A stretch of 60,516 bases of DNA, from the NCBI GenBank assembly GCA_021847645.1, contig JAJZQG010000017.1, forward strand, positions 1 to 60,516, read 5' to 3'. Within the stretch, counting starts at the first letter, position 1; every line of letters begins with the position of its first letter. Under the pieces are notes generated by a model. It worked only from the letters and a program-made list of their open reading frames with translations. It searched no databases and was not told where the DNA came from. Made by a program: the position numbers and the translations under genes. This stretch comes from Myxococcales bacterium. Lineage in GTDB: Bacteria; Myxococcota_A; Polyangia; Polyangiales; Polyangiaceae. Of the stretch, positions 45,547 through 55,919 are shown piece by piece.

Positions 45547-46268
45547 CAGAACCCCGTATCCTCGCGGTCGCTGTCGTCGCGCGGGCGCTCCATCGGCTTG
45601 GCCCCACCCACGATCTTCACCTGGCCCGTGAGCGGCGAGACGAGCACCGTCAGCGCGGCATCGTTGTCATCGCCGTCCTTGCGCCCGATCTGGATGGCCG
45701 CGCGTTCGGTCATGCCACCCGGCCAGAAGTACAGATAGGCGCGCCCCGAGGTCGCCGGCTCATCCGAGTGCGCCACCTCGACTCGCTTGAACGCCACGCC
45801 GCGCCCCAGCTCACGCCCCACGGTCGGATCGTCGACATCGAACCCCAACGAGGCGACCGGCCGGAACGCCGGCCTCGGAACCCTCGGGCCGTCGACGATG
45901 CGTTCGGCGTCCTTGATGGCCTCGATCTCCTGGGGCGTGGAGCCCTCGGCGCCTCCGGTGACAACGTCGTCGCGACGCACGAGCATGGGCTTGTCGGACT
46001 CTTCGAGCAGCAGGGTCTCGCGATCGAGGTCGAACACGAGGCGCATGGACTTGGAGGTGGACTGGGCGCGGGAGAAGGCGACGCGCACGCCGCTCGCCAC
46101 CAGGGTCGCCGCGGAGCGGATGCGCGCGTTGGTGGTGGCGCCCAGCCCCATGATCATCGCGCCCATCAGCAGGGCGACGAGCACGACGACTACCAGCAGC
46201 TCGATGAGCGTCAGCCCCCGCGCGGAGCGCGCGCGAAGCCGGAGGACACCATCGGCTGTGGAGTTCAT
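45546..46268 (-). CDS. gspH: Type II secretion minor pseudopilin GspH
   Basis: This 240-residue protein has the prepilin site RSARG^LTLIELLVVVVLVALLMGA (Gly18, Glu at +5) after a slightly long leader. A GspH-like globular domain follows (ATLVASGVRVAFSRAQSTSKSMRLVFD). In other T2SS, GspH links the tip complex to the GspG shaft. It is encoded between gspG and gspI as in the usual order. Confidence 0.9.
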   Translation of the reverse strand: MNSTADGVLRLRARSARGLTLIELLVVVVLVALLMGAMIMGLGATTNARIRSAATLVASGVRVAFSRAQSTSKSMRLVFDLDRETLLLEESDKPMLVRRDDVVTGGAEGSTPQEIEAIKDAERIVDGPRVPRPAFRPVASLGFDVDDPTVGRELGRGVAFKRVEVAHSDEPATSGRAYLYFWPGGMTERAAIQIGRKDGDDNDAALTVLVSPLTGQVKIVGGAKPMERPRDDSDREDTGF

Positions 46269-46278
46269 CGGTTGCGCC

Positions 46279-46692
46279 TCAGGGCTTGCCCTTGTTCGGG
46301 ATCACGATGTCGTCGGCCGTGTTCTCCTTCTTGTCCGGCCCGGGGGAGGACACGACGGTCTCGTCGTCCTGGCACTGGATCTTGTAGGGCTGCTCCCAGG
46401 GATCGTTGGTCTTGGAGGCGCTGTCGATCTCCTTGTCCTGGACGAGCTGGGAGATCGTGGGGCACTCCGAGCCGCCGTGGGTGGCGCGCCACCGATTGAC
46501 CGCGTTGCGGATCTCGCGCGCGTTGGTGGTCGCCGCATCGACCTGCGCCTGCTTGAACTTGGGAAGGACCGCGACCGTGACGCCGGCGGCGATGAGACTG
46601 AGGATCGCCACGACGATGAGAACCTCGATGAGCGTGACGCCGCGCGAGGCGGCTCGCGACAACCGTACTGCGACAGGAATGGGTCGTTTCAT
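46279..46692 (-). CDS. gspG: Major pseudopilin GspG
   Basis: This 137-residue protein has the prepilin signal RAASRG^VTLIEVLIVVAILSLIAAG. A short globular domain follows with TNDPWEQPYKI (the DPWGxPY motif of GspG) and the C-terminal SSPGPDKKENTADDIVI, the calcium-binding loop region of the family. It forms the periplasmic pseudopilus shaft. The start is set at ATG 46690-46692, giving the usual short leader. It follows a second, atypical GspG-like gene. Confidence 0.93.
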   Translation of the reverse strand: MKRPIPVAVRLSRAASRGVTLIEVLIVVAILSLIAAGVTVAVLPKFKQAQVDAATTNAREIRNAVNRWRATHGGSECPTISQLVQDKEIDSASKTNDPWEQPYKIQCQDDETVVSSPGPDKKENTADDIVIPNKGKP

Positions 46693-46748
46693 GACTCGGA
46701 TCTCCTCAAGCCTCGTTTCGATGGGCGTGGCTGCATGGGCGGGCGCCT

Positions 46749-47162
46749 TCACTCCACACGGTCCAGTCCGCCGGGGATGCCGTCCGGTCCGGCCGAGACC
46801 AGCTCGTAGCCTTGCGGGTCGAACCGCCCGGGGCACGTCAGGTCGAACGGGTGACCCCACGCATCCAGCGGCACTTTCTTGATGTAGCTTTTCCTCTCGA
46901 GCTCCAACAGGTCGGCGGGGCATTTCCATCCGTTGTCCGCGCGATACGTGTCGATGGCCTGGTGCAGCTCCAGGAGCGAGGCGCGGGTGGCTCGCACACC
47001 AGCCGCACGACGCTCCCGCTGGGCGACCACGACGAACAGGGTGATGACGCCGACGATGAGCAGGATCGGGCGCACGCGCGCGACGCCCGGACGCTGCAGG
47101 AAGCCGCCCCGGCGCTCCCACGGCAGCAGGATGGAGGTGTCCTTCACGCGTGTGCGTGCCAT
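46749..47162 (-). CDS. GspG-like protein lacking a prepilin cleavage motif
   Basis: This 137-residue protein has a membrane helix at about residues 30-47 (VRPILLIVGVITLFVVVAQ) and a GspG-like soluble part (LHQAIDTYRADNGWKCPADL ... KVPLDAWGHPFDLTCPG ... YELVSAGPDGIPGG). It has the DPWGxPY-like motif and the final SAGPDG loop of major pseudopilins. The N-terminus has no G-F-T-L-x-E site, so it should not be processed by prepilin peptidase or packed as a normal pilin; it looks like a bitopic membrane protein. Two cysteines (CPADL, LTCPG) may form a disulfide. It lies between gspF and gspG. Confidence 0.75.
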   Translation of the reverse strand: MARTRVKDTSILLPWERRGGFLQRPGVARVRPILLIVGVITLFVVVAQRERRAAGVRATRASLLELHQAIDTYRADNGWKCPADLLELERKSYIKKVPLDAWGHPFDLTCPGRFDPQGYELVSAGPDGIPGGLDRVE

Positions 47163-47193
47163 GGGCTGCTCTCCTGGGAACGGGTCGTCGTCT

Positions 47194-48420
47194 TCATTTC
47201 ACGAAGTCGTTCATCTGGATGAGCGGCATCAGAATCGCGAAGGCGATGAAGCCCACGCTGCCACCCATCAACACGATCATGAGCGGCTCGAGCAGGCTGG
47301 TGAGCGTCTGGATGCGCACCTCGACCTGCGCGTCGTAGGAGCCTGCCACGCTCTCGAGCATCTGCTCGAGCTGCCCGCTCTTCTCGCCGACGGCGATCAT
47401 GTGGCAGACGATGGGTGGGAACCTGCCGCTGCGCTTGAGGGGTTCGGCGATGCTCTCGCCCTCGCGGATGCTGCTGGTCGCCTCCTGGACGATCTTCTCG
47501 AGGACGGCATTGCCCAGCACGCGGTGCGAGATGTCCATCGCCTTGAGCAGAGGAACGCCGGAGCCCAGAAGCGTGGCGAGCGTCTTGGAGAAGCGCGCCA
47601 CCGACAGCATCATGCTCACCTGGCCGAACACGGGCACCGACAGGGTGAACGAGTCCCACTTCAAGCGGCCCACCGGCGTGCGCTTCCATCGCCGGAACAG
47701 CCAGATGCCGATGACCAGCACGGGCACGTACAGCCACCAGTAGCCGCTGAGGAACCGGGAGACGCCGATGAGCACCTGCGTGTACCAGGGCAAGGCGTGG
47801 TCGAGGCTCTCGAAGATGCTGGTGACCTTGGGGACCACGGCGATCATCAGGACGCTGATGAGGCCGGTTCCGATGATGAGCATCAGCAGGGGGTAGGCGA
47901 GAGCGGCGACGACCTTTCCCTGCAGGCGCGATTGGCCTTCGAGGAAGTCGGCGAGGCGCTCGAGGACCTGCTCGAGCGTACCGGAGGCTTCGCCGGCGGC
48001 GACCATGTTGACGTACAGGGGAGGGAACGCCTTGGGGTGCTGCTCAAGGGCCGCGGCGAACGAGGAGCCTTCGTGCAGGCGCTCGCGCAGGTTGGTCAGG
48101 ATGCGGGCGAGCTCTTCCTTGTCGACCTGCTCGGTCAGGGCGCTGATGGAGTCGACCAGGGGAATGCCGGCGCGCATGAGCGTGGCGAGCTGGCGGGTCA
48201 TCATCGCGATGTCCGTGGTGCCCACCCGGCGGAACGGGGCCAGCAGGTCGAGCTCGCGCTTCTTCTTGGCCTTGGCCGCAGCCTCTTCGGTGGCCGCGGT
48301 CAGCAGGATCCCTTCGCGACGCAGCACGGCACGCAGCTGCCTCGCATTGTCGGCATCGCGCACGCCCTTGGTGGACTTGCCCGACGCGACCAGGATTCCG
48401 CGGTATTCGAAGACAGCCAT
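47194..48420 (-). CDS. gspF: Type II secretion inner-membrane platform protein GspF
   Basis: This 408-residue polytopic protein has two T2SF domains (about 68-190 and 270-392), with signatures TRQLATLMRAGIPLVDSI, YVNMVAAGEASGTLEQVLERLADF and, in the second copy, SKTLATLLGSGVPLLKAM and HMIAVGEKSGQLEQML. Three membrane segments are visible, including the C-terminal LLEPLMIVLMGGSVGFIAFA. The start is ATG 48418-48420 (MAVFEYRG, the normal GspF beginning). It lies 4 nt after gspE. A moderately long charged stretch (AAAKAKKKRELDLL) follows the N-terminal strand. Confidence 0.95.
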   Translation of the reverse strand: MAVFEYRGILVASGKSTKGVRDADNARQLRAVLRREGILLTAATEEAAAKAKKKRELDLLAPFRRVGTTDIAMMTRQLATLMRAGIPLVDSISALTEQVDKEELARILTNLRERLHEGSSFAAALEQHPKAFPPLYVNMVAAGEASGTLEQVLERLADFLEGQSRLQGKVVAALAYPLLMLIIGTGLISVLMIAVVPKVTSIFESLDHALPWYTQVLIGVSRFLSGYWWLYVPVLVIGIWLFRRWKRTPVGRLKWDSFTLSVPVFGQVSMMLSVARFSKTLATLLGSGVPLLKAMDISHRVLGNAVLEKIVQEATSSIREGESIAEPLKRSGRFPPIVCHMIAVGEKSGQLEQMLESVAGSYDAQVEVRIQTLTSLLEPLMIVLMGGSVGFIAFAILMPLIQMNDFVK

Positions 48421-48424
48421 TAGC

Positions 48425-50203
<1,779 letters not shown>

Positions 50204-50210
50204 CGGCGCC

Positions 50211-52790
50211 TCACTGCCCCGCGGGGGGCGGCACGCTGCGCACCGGAGGGGTTACGTGGATCGGAGCGACCCTGCGCTGGATCGCGTCGCCCGGCGGCGT
50301 CGTCGTCGCGGCGGGCGGATGGTTCACATTGCCGGCCGCACCGCCCGAGCCCGTGGGCACCCACTCGATGGGCGTGCCGGGCTCGTGGGTCTGCACCGCC
50401 GACGGCTTGCTCTCCTCGATGAGACGCTTGCGATCGACCACGCCGATCATCGACTGGCGGATGTCCTCCACCAGTCCGTTCGTCCGAGAGAAGTCCTCGG
50501 GCGGATGGTACGGGCGCTGGTCGCTGAACACGAAGTAGCGGTCGAGGAACTCCTGGCGCTCCTGCATCTTGCGCTCGAAGATCGCCCTCAGGTCGTTCTG
50601 GTCGCGAATGATGTAGGGGGTGAGCACCAGCAGCAGGTTGGTCTTGCGTTTCTGGTCCTTGGTGCTGCGGAACAGGAAGCCGAGCAGCGGAATGTCGCCC
50701 AGCACGGGCACCTTGCTCTGGCTGGTGCTCACCGCGTCGCGCATCAGACCGCCGATGATGACGGTCTGCTGGTCGCGCACGACCACCGTGGTGTCTGCCG
50801 TGCGCTTGGTGATGGACACCACGCCCAGGGCGCCTGACGACGCCCCCTGCTCGCTGATCTCCTCGCTGAGCTCCAGCCGTACCTCGTCGGAGTCGTTGAT
50901 GTGCGGAACGACCTTGATCTTGGTGCCGACGTCCTGGCGCGGGGCGGCGAACCCGCCGTAGCCGAAGCCGCCGAGGCTGCCGAGCGCGCCCAGCGCAGAA
51001 GTGGCGCCGGTCGTTCCCGTCGAGCCGGCCAGGCCAGCCAGGCTGCCCAGCCCAGACATGGAGCCGCCCATGTTGGTCTGCAGCGGGATGTTCTCACCGA
51101 CGCTGATCTCCGCGGGCACGTTGTCGGTCGCGATGATGTGCGGAGTGGCGAGCACGTTGGCGTCGCCGCTGGACGCGATGGCATTGAGCACCAGGCCGAA
51201 GGCCGGGACCGTCAGGCCCGTGCCGAGCAGGTTGGAGGAGCCTTCGATGCCCGGCCCGCGCACGCCCAGGGCCAGGCCCTGCAGCTGGTCGGGGTTGGGC
51301 AGCAGGATGGAGGTGAGGGGGTTGAAGCCGCCGTAAATGAGGCTCTGGCCCCCGCCGCCGATGTTCGGTGCGTCGCCAGCGTGGTAGTTGATCCCGAAAT
51401 TCATCGAGTGGTCCACGGACATGTCCATGATGACCGCCTCGATGAACACCTGACGACGCGGGCGGTCGAGCCGATCGATGACCGCGCGGATCGACGCGTA
51501 GTCGCGCAGCGTGGAGGTGATGACGAGGGAGTTGGTGGCCTTGTCGGCCGTGACCTTGACCGCCGCTTCGAACACGCCCTCGGGCGGGGCGCCGCCGCCG
51601 GCGGGCCGCGCACCGGTCTTGCCCCCGGGCGCGCTGGCTCCGGACAGGATGTTGTTCAGCGTCTGCGCCAGCTCCTCCGCCATCGCGTGCTGCAACGGCA
51701 ACACGTGGATGTCGCCGTCGCCCGTCTGCTCCACGTCCAGACGTTTGATGACCTCGAGCACGCGCAGGTACGCCGGCTGGGTAGCGACGATGATGAGCGA
51801 GTTGGTGCGATCGTCGGGCAGGATCTTGGCGATGCGGGTGTCCGAGTTGGTGTCGGGAGCCGCACCGGGCTGGGGCGCAGCTCCGCCCTTGCCGCCGCCC
51901 GCCACGTCGAAGATCTCGCTGAGCCGCTGGGCCAGCTCGCTTGCCGTCGCGTAGTGCACCGGCTCGACCCAGATCTGGTTCGAGGCCCCGCCCACGTCGA
52001 CTTCATCCACCAGGCGCAGCAGCCGCCGCACGTTGGCGCCCGTGTCCGTGATGATCAGCAGGTTGCCCTGGGGGTAGGTGGAGATATCGCCTTCCTTGGT
52101 CTTGAACTTGACGAGCAGCTTGGCGACCTCGTCGGCCGAGACGTTCTGCAGGCGGTAGAGACGCGTGACGTATCGCTCCTCGTTGGGAACGGGCTGGGCA
52201 GAGCCGTAGACCGGGGTGATGTCGGTGTTGATGCCCGGAGTCTCGACAATCTTGAGGAAGCGGCCGTGCGGGACGACCGTCAGGCCGTTGGTCTCGAGGA
52301 TGGACAGGAACGCCTGGTAGGCCTCGGCGACCGTGACTTTCTGGGGCGAGTAGACGGTAGCCTTGATGTCGCGGACCTTGCCGCCGAAGATGAAGCGCTT
52401 GCCGGTGAGCTGGCTGATGACGCGCACCAACTCCGACAGGTTGGCGTCTTCCAGGGAGAAGGCGACACGGTAGCCTGGGGGACGGGGTTCGAACTCGACC
52501 TCATCGGGGAACTGGGGCAGCCCGGTGGTATCGGCTTGCTGCTTGGGCGCATTGCCTGCCGGCGTGGGTGTCGTCGTGGGTGGATTGCCCGCGCGCGGCG
52601 GCGGCGCGGGAGGCTGACCTGCGGCCCCGGGCTCGGCGGCCGGCTTGGTGGCAGGCGCCGCGACCCGCGTGACGCCCGGCGCCAAGCGAATCGAGTGCGC
52701 GGGAGCGGGCGGCGTTTGGGCGGCAGCCAGCGAAGCCACCAGCGGGGCTACGGCGACCAGTGACCAGGGAAGAAATCGAAATGCTTTCAT
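50211..52790 (-). CDS. gspD: Type II secretion outer-membrane secretin GspD
   Basis: This 859-residue protein has a signal peptide (FLPWSLVAVAPLVASLAAAQ) and a Pro/Ala-rich linker (about 25-90) not usual in E. coli GspD. The N0 domain (VAFSLEDANLSELVRVISQLTGKRF) and the N1-N3 ring domains follow. The secretin domain has VPVLGDIPLLGFLFRST and KTNLLLVLTPYIIRD. A C-terminal stretch of about 120 residues could contain a pilotin-binding S-like region and ends in a Pro-rich tail. A Gly/Ala/Ser-rich loop (SMSGLGSLAGLAGSTG...) inside the secretin barrel region is unusually long. The start is ATG 52788-52790, giving the signal peptide directly; the longer frame upstream is not needed. Confidence 0.95.
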   Translation of the reverse strand: MKAFRFLPWSLVAVAPLVASLAAAQTPPAPAHSIRLAPGVTRVAAPATKPAAEPGAAGQPPAPPPRAGNPPTTTPTPAGNAPKQQADTTGLPQFPDEVEFEPRPPGYRVAFSLEDANLSELVRVISQLTGKRFIFGGKVRDIKATVYSPQKVTVAEAYQAFLSILETNGLTVVPHGRFLKIVETPGINTDITPVYGSAQPVPNEERYVTRLYRLQNVSADEVAKLLVKFKTKEGDISTYPQGNLLIITDTGANVRRLLRLVDEVDVGGASNQIWVEPVHYATASELAQRLSEIFDVAGGGKGGAAPQPGAAPDTNSDTRIAKILPDDRTNSLIIVATQPAYLRVLEVIKRLDVEQTGDGDIHVLPLQHAMAEELAQTLNNILSGASAPGGKTGARPAGGGAPPEGVFEAAVKVTADKATNSLVITSTLRDYASIRAVIDRLDRPRRQVFIEAVIMDMSVDHSMNFGINYHAGDAPNIGGGGQSLIYGGFNPLTSILLPNPDQLQGLALGVRGPGIEGSSNLLGTGLTVPAFGLVLNAIASSGDANVLATPHIIATDNVPAEISVGENIPLQTNMGGSMSGLGSLAGLAGSTGTTGATSALGALGSLGGFGYGGFAAPRQDVGTKIKVVPHINDSDEVRLELSEEISEQGASSGALGVVSITKRTADTTVVVRDQQTVIIGGLMRDAVSTSQSKVPVLGDIPLLGFLFRSTKDQKRKTNLLLVLTPYIIRDQNDLRAIFERKMQERQEFLDRYFVFSDQRPYHPPEDFSRTNGLVEDIRQSMIGVVDRKRLIEESKPSAVQTHEPGTPIEWVPTGSGGAAGNVNHPPAATTTPPGDAIQRRVAPIHVTPPVRSVPPPAGQ

Positions 52791-52887
52791 GGGCGGTGGA
52801 TCGGGCAAGGTCGTGCGACTACGCCAAGACGCCGGGGATGGCAATGAAAGGGTCGATCCCAGGCCGCCTGCCTGCAGGTGTGCAAGC

Positions 52888-53157
52888 TCACGAACGATCT
52901 CCTGTCTTGAGCTCGTGCGGTCGGACCGGATCGGTGGCCGATGCGGCGCGCGCCCGCGGTGCACCCAGGCTGCCCGGAGACGCCTCGACCGGCTGGACCG
53001 ACGTCGGCTCGTGCGAAGGAGGCGCCACGACGTGCTCCACGAGCACGGACAGCACGAGCATCACCGCGCCGACGAACAGCGCAGATGCGCCGAGCATGGC
53101 GCCTACAGCGATGAGGATTCGTCGTCCCAGATGTCCTTGGCCGCTGTCGTCGAGCAT
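52888..53157 (-). CDS. Small membrane protein encoded between gspC and gspD
   Basis: This 89-residue protein starts 16 nt after gspC. It has one long hydrophobic segment (ILIAVGAMLGASALFVGAVMLVLSVLV) and a Pro/Ser-rich hydrophilic C-terminus. No known domain is recognised. Its position inside the T2SS operon suggests an accessory membrane subunit. It could be the lineage's small pilotin or GspB-like helper, but it lacks a lipobox and no sequence evidence supports either assignment. Confidence 0.6.
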   Translation of the reverse strand: MLDDSGQGHLGRRILIAVGAMLGASALFVGAVMLVLSVLVEHVVAPPSHEPTSVQPVEASPGSLGAPRARAASATDPVRPHELKTGDRS

Positions 53158-53173
53158 GTTGCCGTCGCTCCTG

Positions 53174-54160
53174 CTACTTGATGTTGAAGTCGATGTTGGT
53201 TGGGGCGCCGCGACGATTGATCGTGACGGTCAGGTGGTCTGCGGTGCGGAGCCGCGCGTAGGCCTCCAGGGCCTTCTCGGGGCTGGCCATGTTGAAGCCG
53301 TTGATCGAGTCGAGCCGGTCTCCGTTTTCCAGGCCGAGGGTACCGAGCAAGGTGTCGGGCCTGATCCCGAAGAGCCTGATTCCAACAACCTTGCCGTTCT
53401 CTTGTTCCGGCACGATGCGCGCCGAGCGCATCAGCTCGGCCTGGTTCTCCAGGATCTGGTCGACCACCGAGCGGTCGACGTTGAACTCCGTGGCCGATAC
53501 CTTCTGGATCTTCGACGCGATGTCCTGAGGCAACGGCTTGGCGCCGTGAGGAGCCGGGACCGCAGCGACCGGAGGCGGCACGGGCGCCGCAGCCTTGGCC
53601 GCTTCCGCGGCATCCTTGAACATCTGGATCTGGCAGAGCTCGCCCTCGCCCTGCAACCACACCCGGTCCCATGCGATGTACCAGATGCGCTTGGCGCCGA
53701 TCGAATCGCCGATCCGCCGCATCTGCGTCTTGCCGCCGCCCTGCGAGCTGCTGAAGGCCGCCATCGACCACGTCGGGTCGTCCGACGCCGCGATGACCAA
53801 CACCTTCGCGTCGTCCGAGCACGCCGGCGCCGAATACGGGTTGCTGAAGTCCACCGGCGCGGTCACGCCGCCCTCGTCCGTTCCGCCGTCCGGCTTGTTG
53901 AGCGGTCCGGTTTGCGAGTCGAACGGGTTGCGGTCAATGATGGCCTCTCCCGTGCGCGCATGCGGGCTGGTCGTCGTGGCCGCCACCGGCGCGTGCGGCA
54001 TGCCGTGACCCGACGACGCACCCGCCAGCTCGCTCGGCTCGACCGCGAGCTTGGAGCCGACGCATTGGGTTGCGCCCGCGGCTTGAAAGTAGGCCGCCAC
54101 GGCGATGAGGCCGAGCACCACCACCACGAAGTACCGTTTGAGAAGGGTGTCGAAACCCAT
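53174..54160 (-). CDS. gspC: Type II secretion protein GspC
   Basis: This 328-residue bitopic protein has a short cytoplasmic N-terminus and one helix (YFVVVVLGLIAVAAYFQAAGA). The periplasmic homology region contains RNPFDS and the repeated-strand segment KRIWYIAWDRVWLQGEGELCQ. A PDZ-like C-terminal domain (GIRLFGIRPDTLLGTLGLENGDRLDSINGF) completes it. GspC links the inner-membrane platform to the secretin. It is the first gene of the operon; GGAG about 9 nt before the ATG supports the start. The promoter must lie in 54161-54500 but none is obvious. Confidence 0.93.
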   Translation of the reverse strand: MGFDTLLKRYFVVVVLGLIAVAAYFQAAGATQCVGSKLAVEPSELAGASSGHGMPHAPVAATTTSPHARTGEAIIDRNPFDSQTGPLNKPDGGTDEGGVTAPVDFSNPYSAPACSDDAKVLVIAASDDPTWSMAAFSSSQGGGKTQMRRIGDSIGAKRIWYIAWDRVWLQGEGELCQIQMFKDAAEAAKAAAPVPPPVAAVPAPHGAKPLPQDIASKIQKVSATEFNVDRSVVDQILENQAELMRSARIVPEQENGKVVGIRLFGIRPDTLLGTLGLENGDRLDSINGFNMASPEKALEAYARLRTADHLTVTINRRGAPTNIDFNIK

Positions 54161-54519
54161 GGGTCCAAGCTCCGCTCAAGCAATGTGCGTGCCGCGTGGA
54201 AGACTGGCTGAATTCCCCGTCCCGCGTGCCGAGACGCGTGGGGAAGGAGCCAACATGGCGCGGCTGTTCAGGTCCGAGGAGACGCAGTGCCAAACTGACA
54301 GCGAGACTTTGCGCGGCCTTCGCGGTCGCAGACCGGTCCGGCCGCTCCCGCGTCCGACCCGAACCGGTTCGAACCGCGCCCGGAGGCCAACGGTGCGCGG
54401 CGCGGTAAGAGCGACGACCGGAGCCGTCGTCCAAAACCCGGGCGGGCGGAACCCGCACCGTGCTGTCCGCGCGCGGTCTGGCCATCCGCTCATGTTCCGG
54501 GGTGACACGATGACACGGG
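54161..54519. other. Upstream region of the type II secretion operon; no gene seen
   Basis: About 360 bp upstream of gspC carry no open frame with a believable start or domain. The T2SS operon promoter is expected here on the minus strand. I searched by eye for sigma-70 and sigma-54 elements and found only a partial TGGCAC without a downstream TTGC at the right distance. Confidence 0.4.
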
Positions 54520-54687
54520 CTAGCGTCCCACCTTGCGCAGCTTGCGGAGCCGCCAGGCCCAATAGCCGGCTGCGCCGAGCACGGCCACCGCGGCGATCAG
54601 GACGTAGAGCCACGCGCCGGCCTCCCACTTGCCGCGGGCCAAGCCCTCGGGCGGTCGCTCGACCATCACCGTCGCCTGCATCGCCAT
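54520..54687 (-). CDS. Possible 55-residue single-pass membrane protein
   Basis: An open frame of 55 codons (MAMQATVMVERPPEGLARGK, a helix WLYVLIAAVAVLGAAGYWAW, then the basic RLRKLRKVGR and a TAG at 54520-54522). The hydrophobic helix flanked by a positively charged C-terminus looks like a real small membrane protein. A TAG four codons before the first ATG limits the N-terminus. There is no strong Shine-Dalgarno. It lies upstream of gspC in the same direction and divergent from moxR. The product does not resemble a known family. Confidence 0.35.
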   Translation of the reverse strand: MAMQATVMVERPPEGLARGKWEAGAWLYVLIAAVAVLGAAGYWAWRLRKLRKVGR

Positions 54688-54844
54688 CACGCGATTCGTC
54701 TACACGCTGCGGGCACCGCCCGCAACCAGGGCTGCCCGCTCTTTCGAACGCATCCTTGCATCACAGCCCCGAACAGCGCATGAAACGCCAGCCCCGCCAC
54801 CGCGGGCGCCGGTCCTCACACCTCAGGCGAAAGGTCATGTCCTC

Positions 54845-55876
<1,032 letters not shown>

Positions 55877-55919
55877 GGCCGTGCAGCCGTCCGGCGGTTG
55901 GTGGTACCCTCGCGGGATC

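Noticed and set aside
54161..54300. A sigma-54 promoter upstream of gspC
   Set aside because: A TGGCAC occurs on the minus strand but no TTGC element lies at the required spacing.
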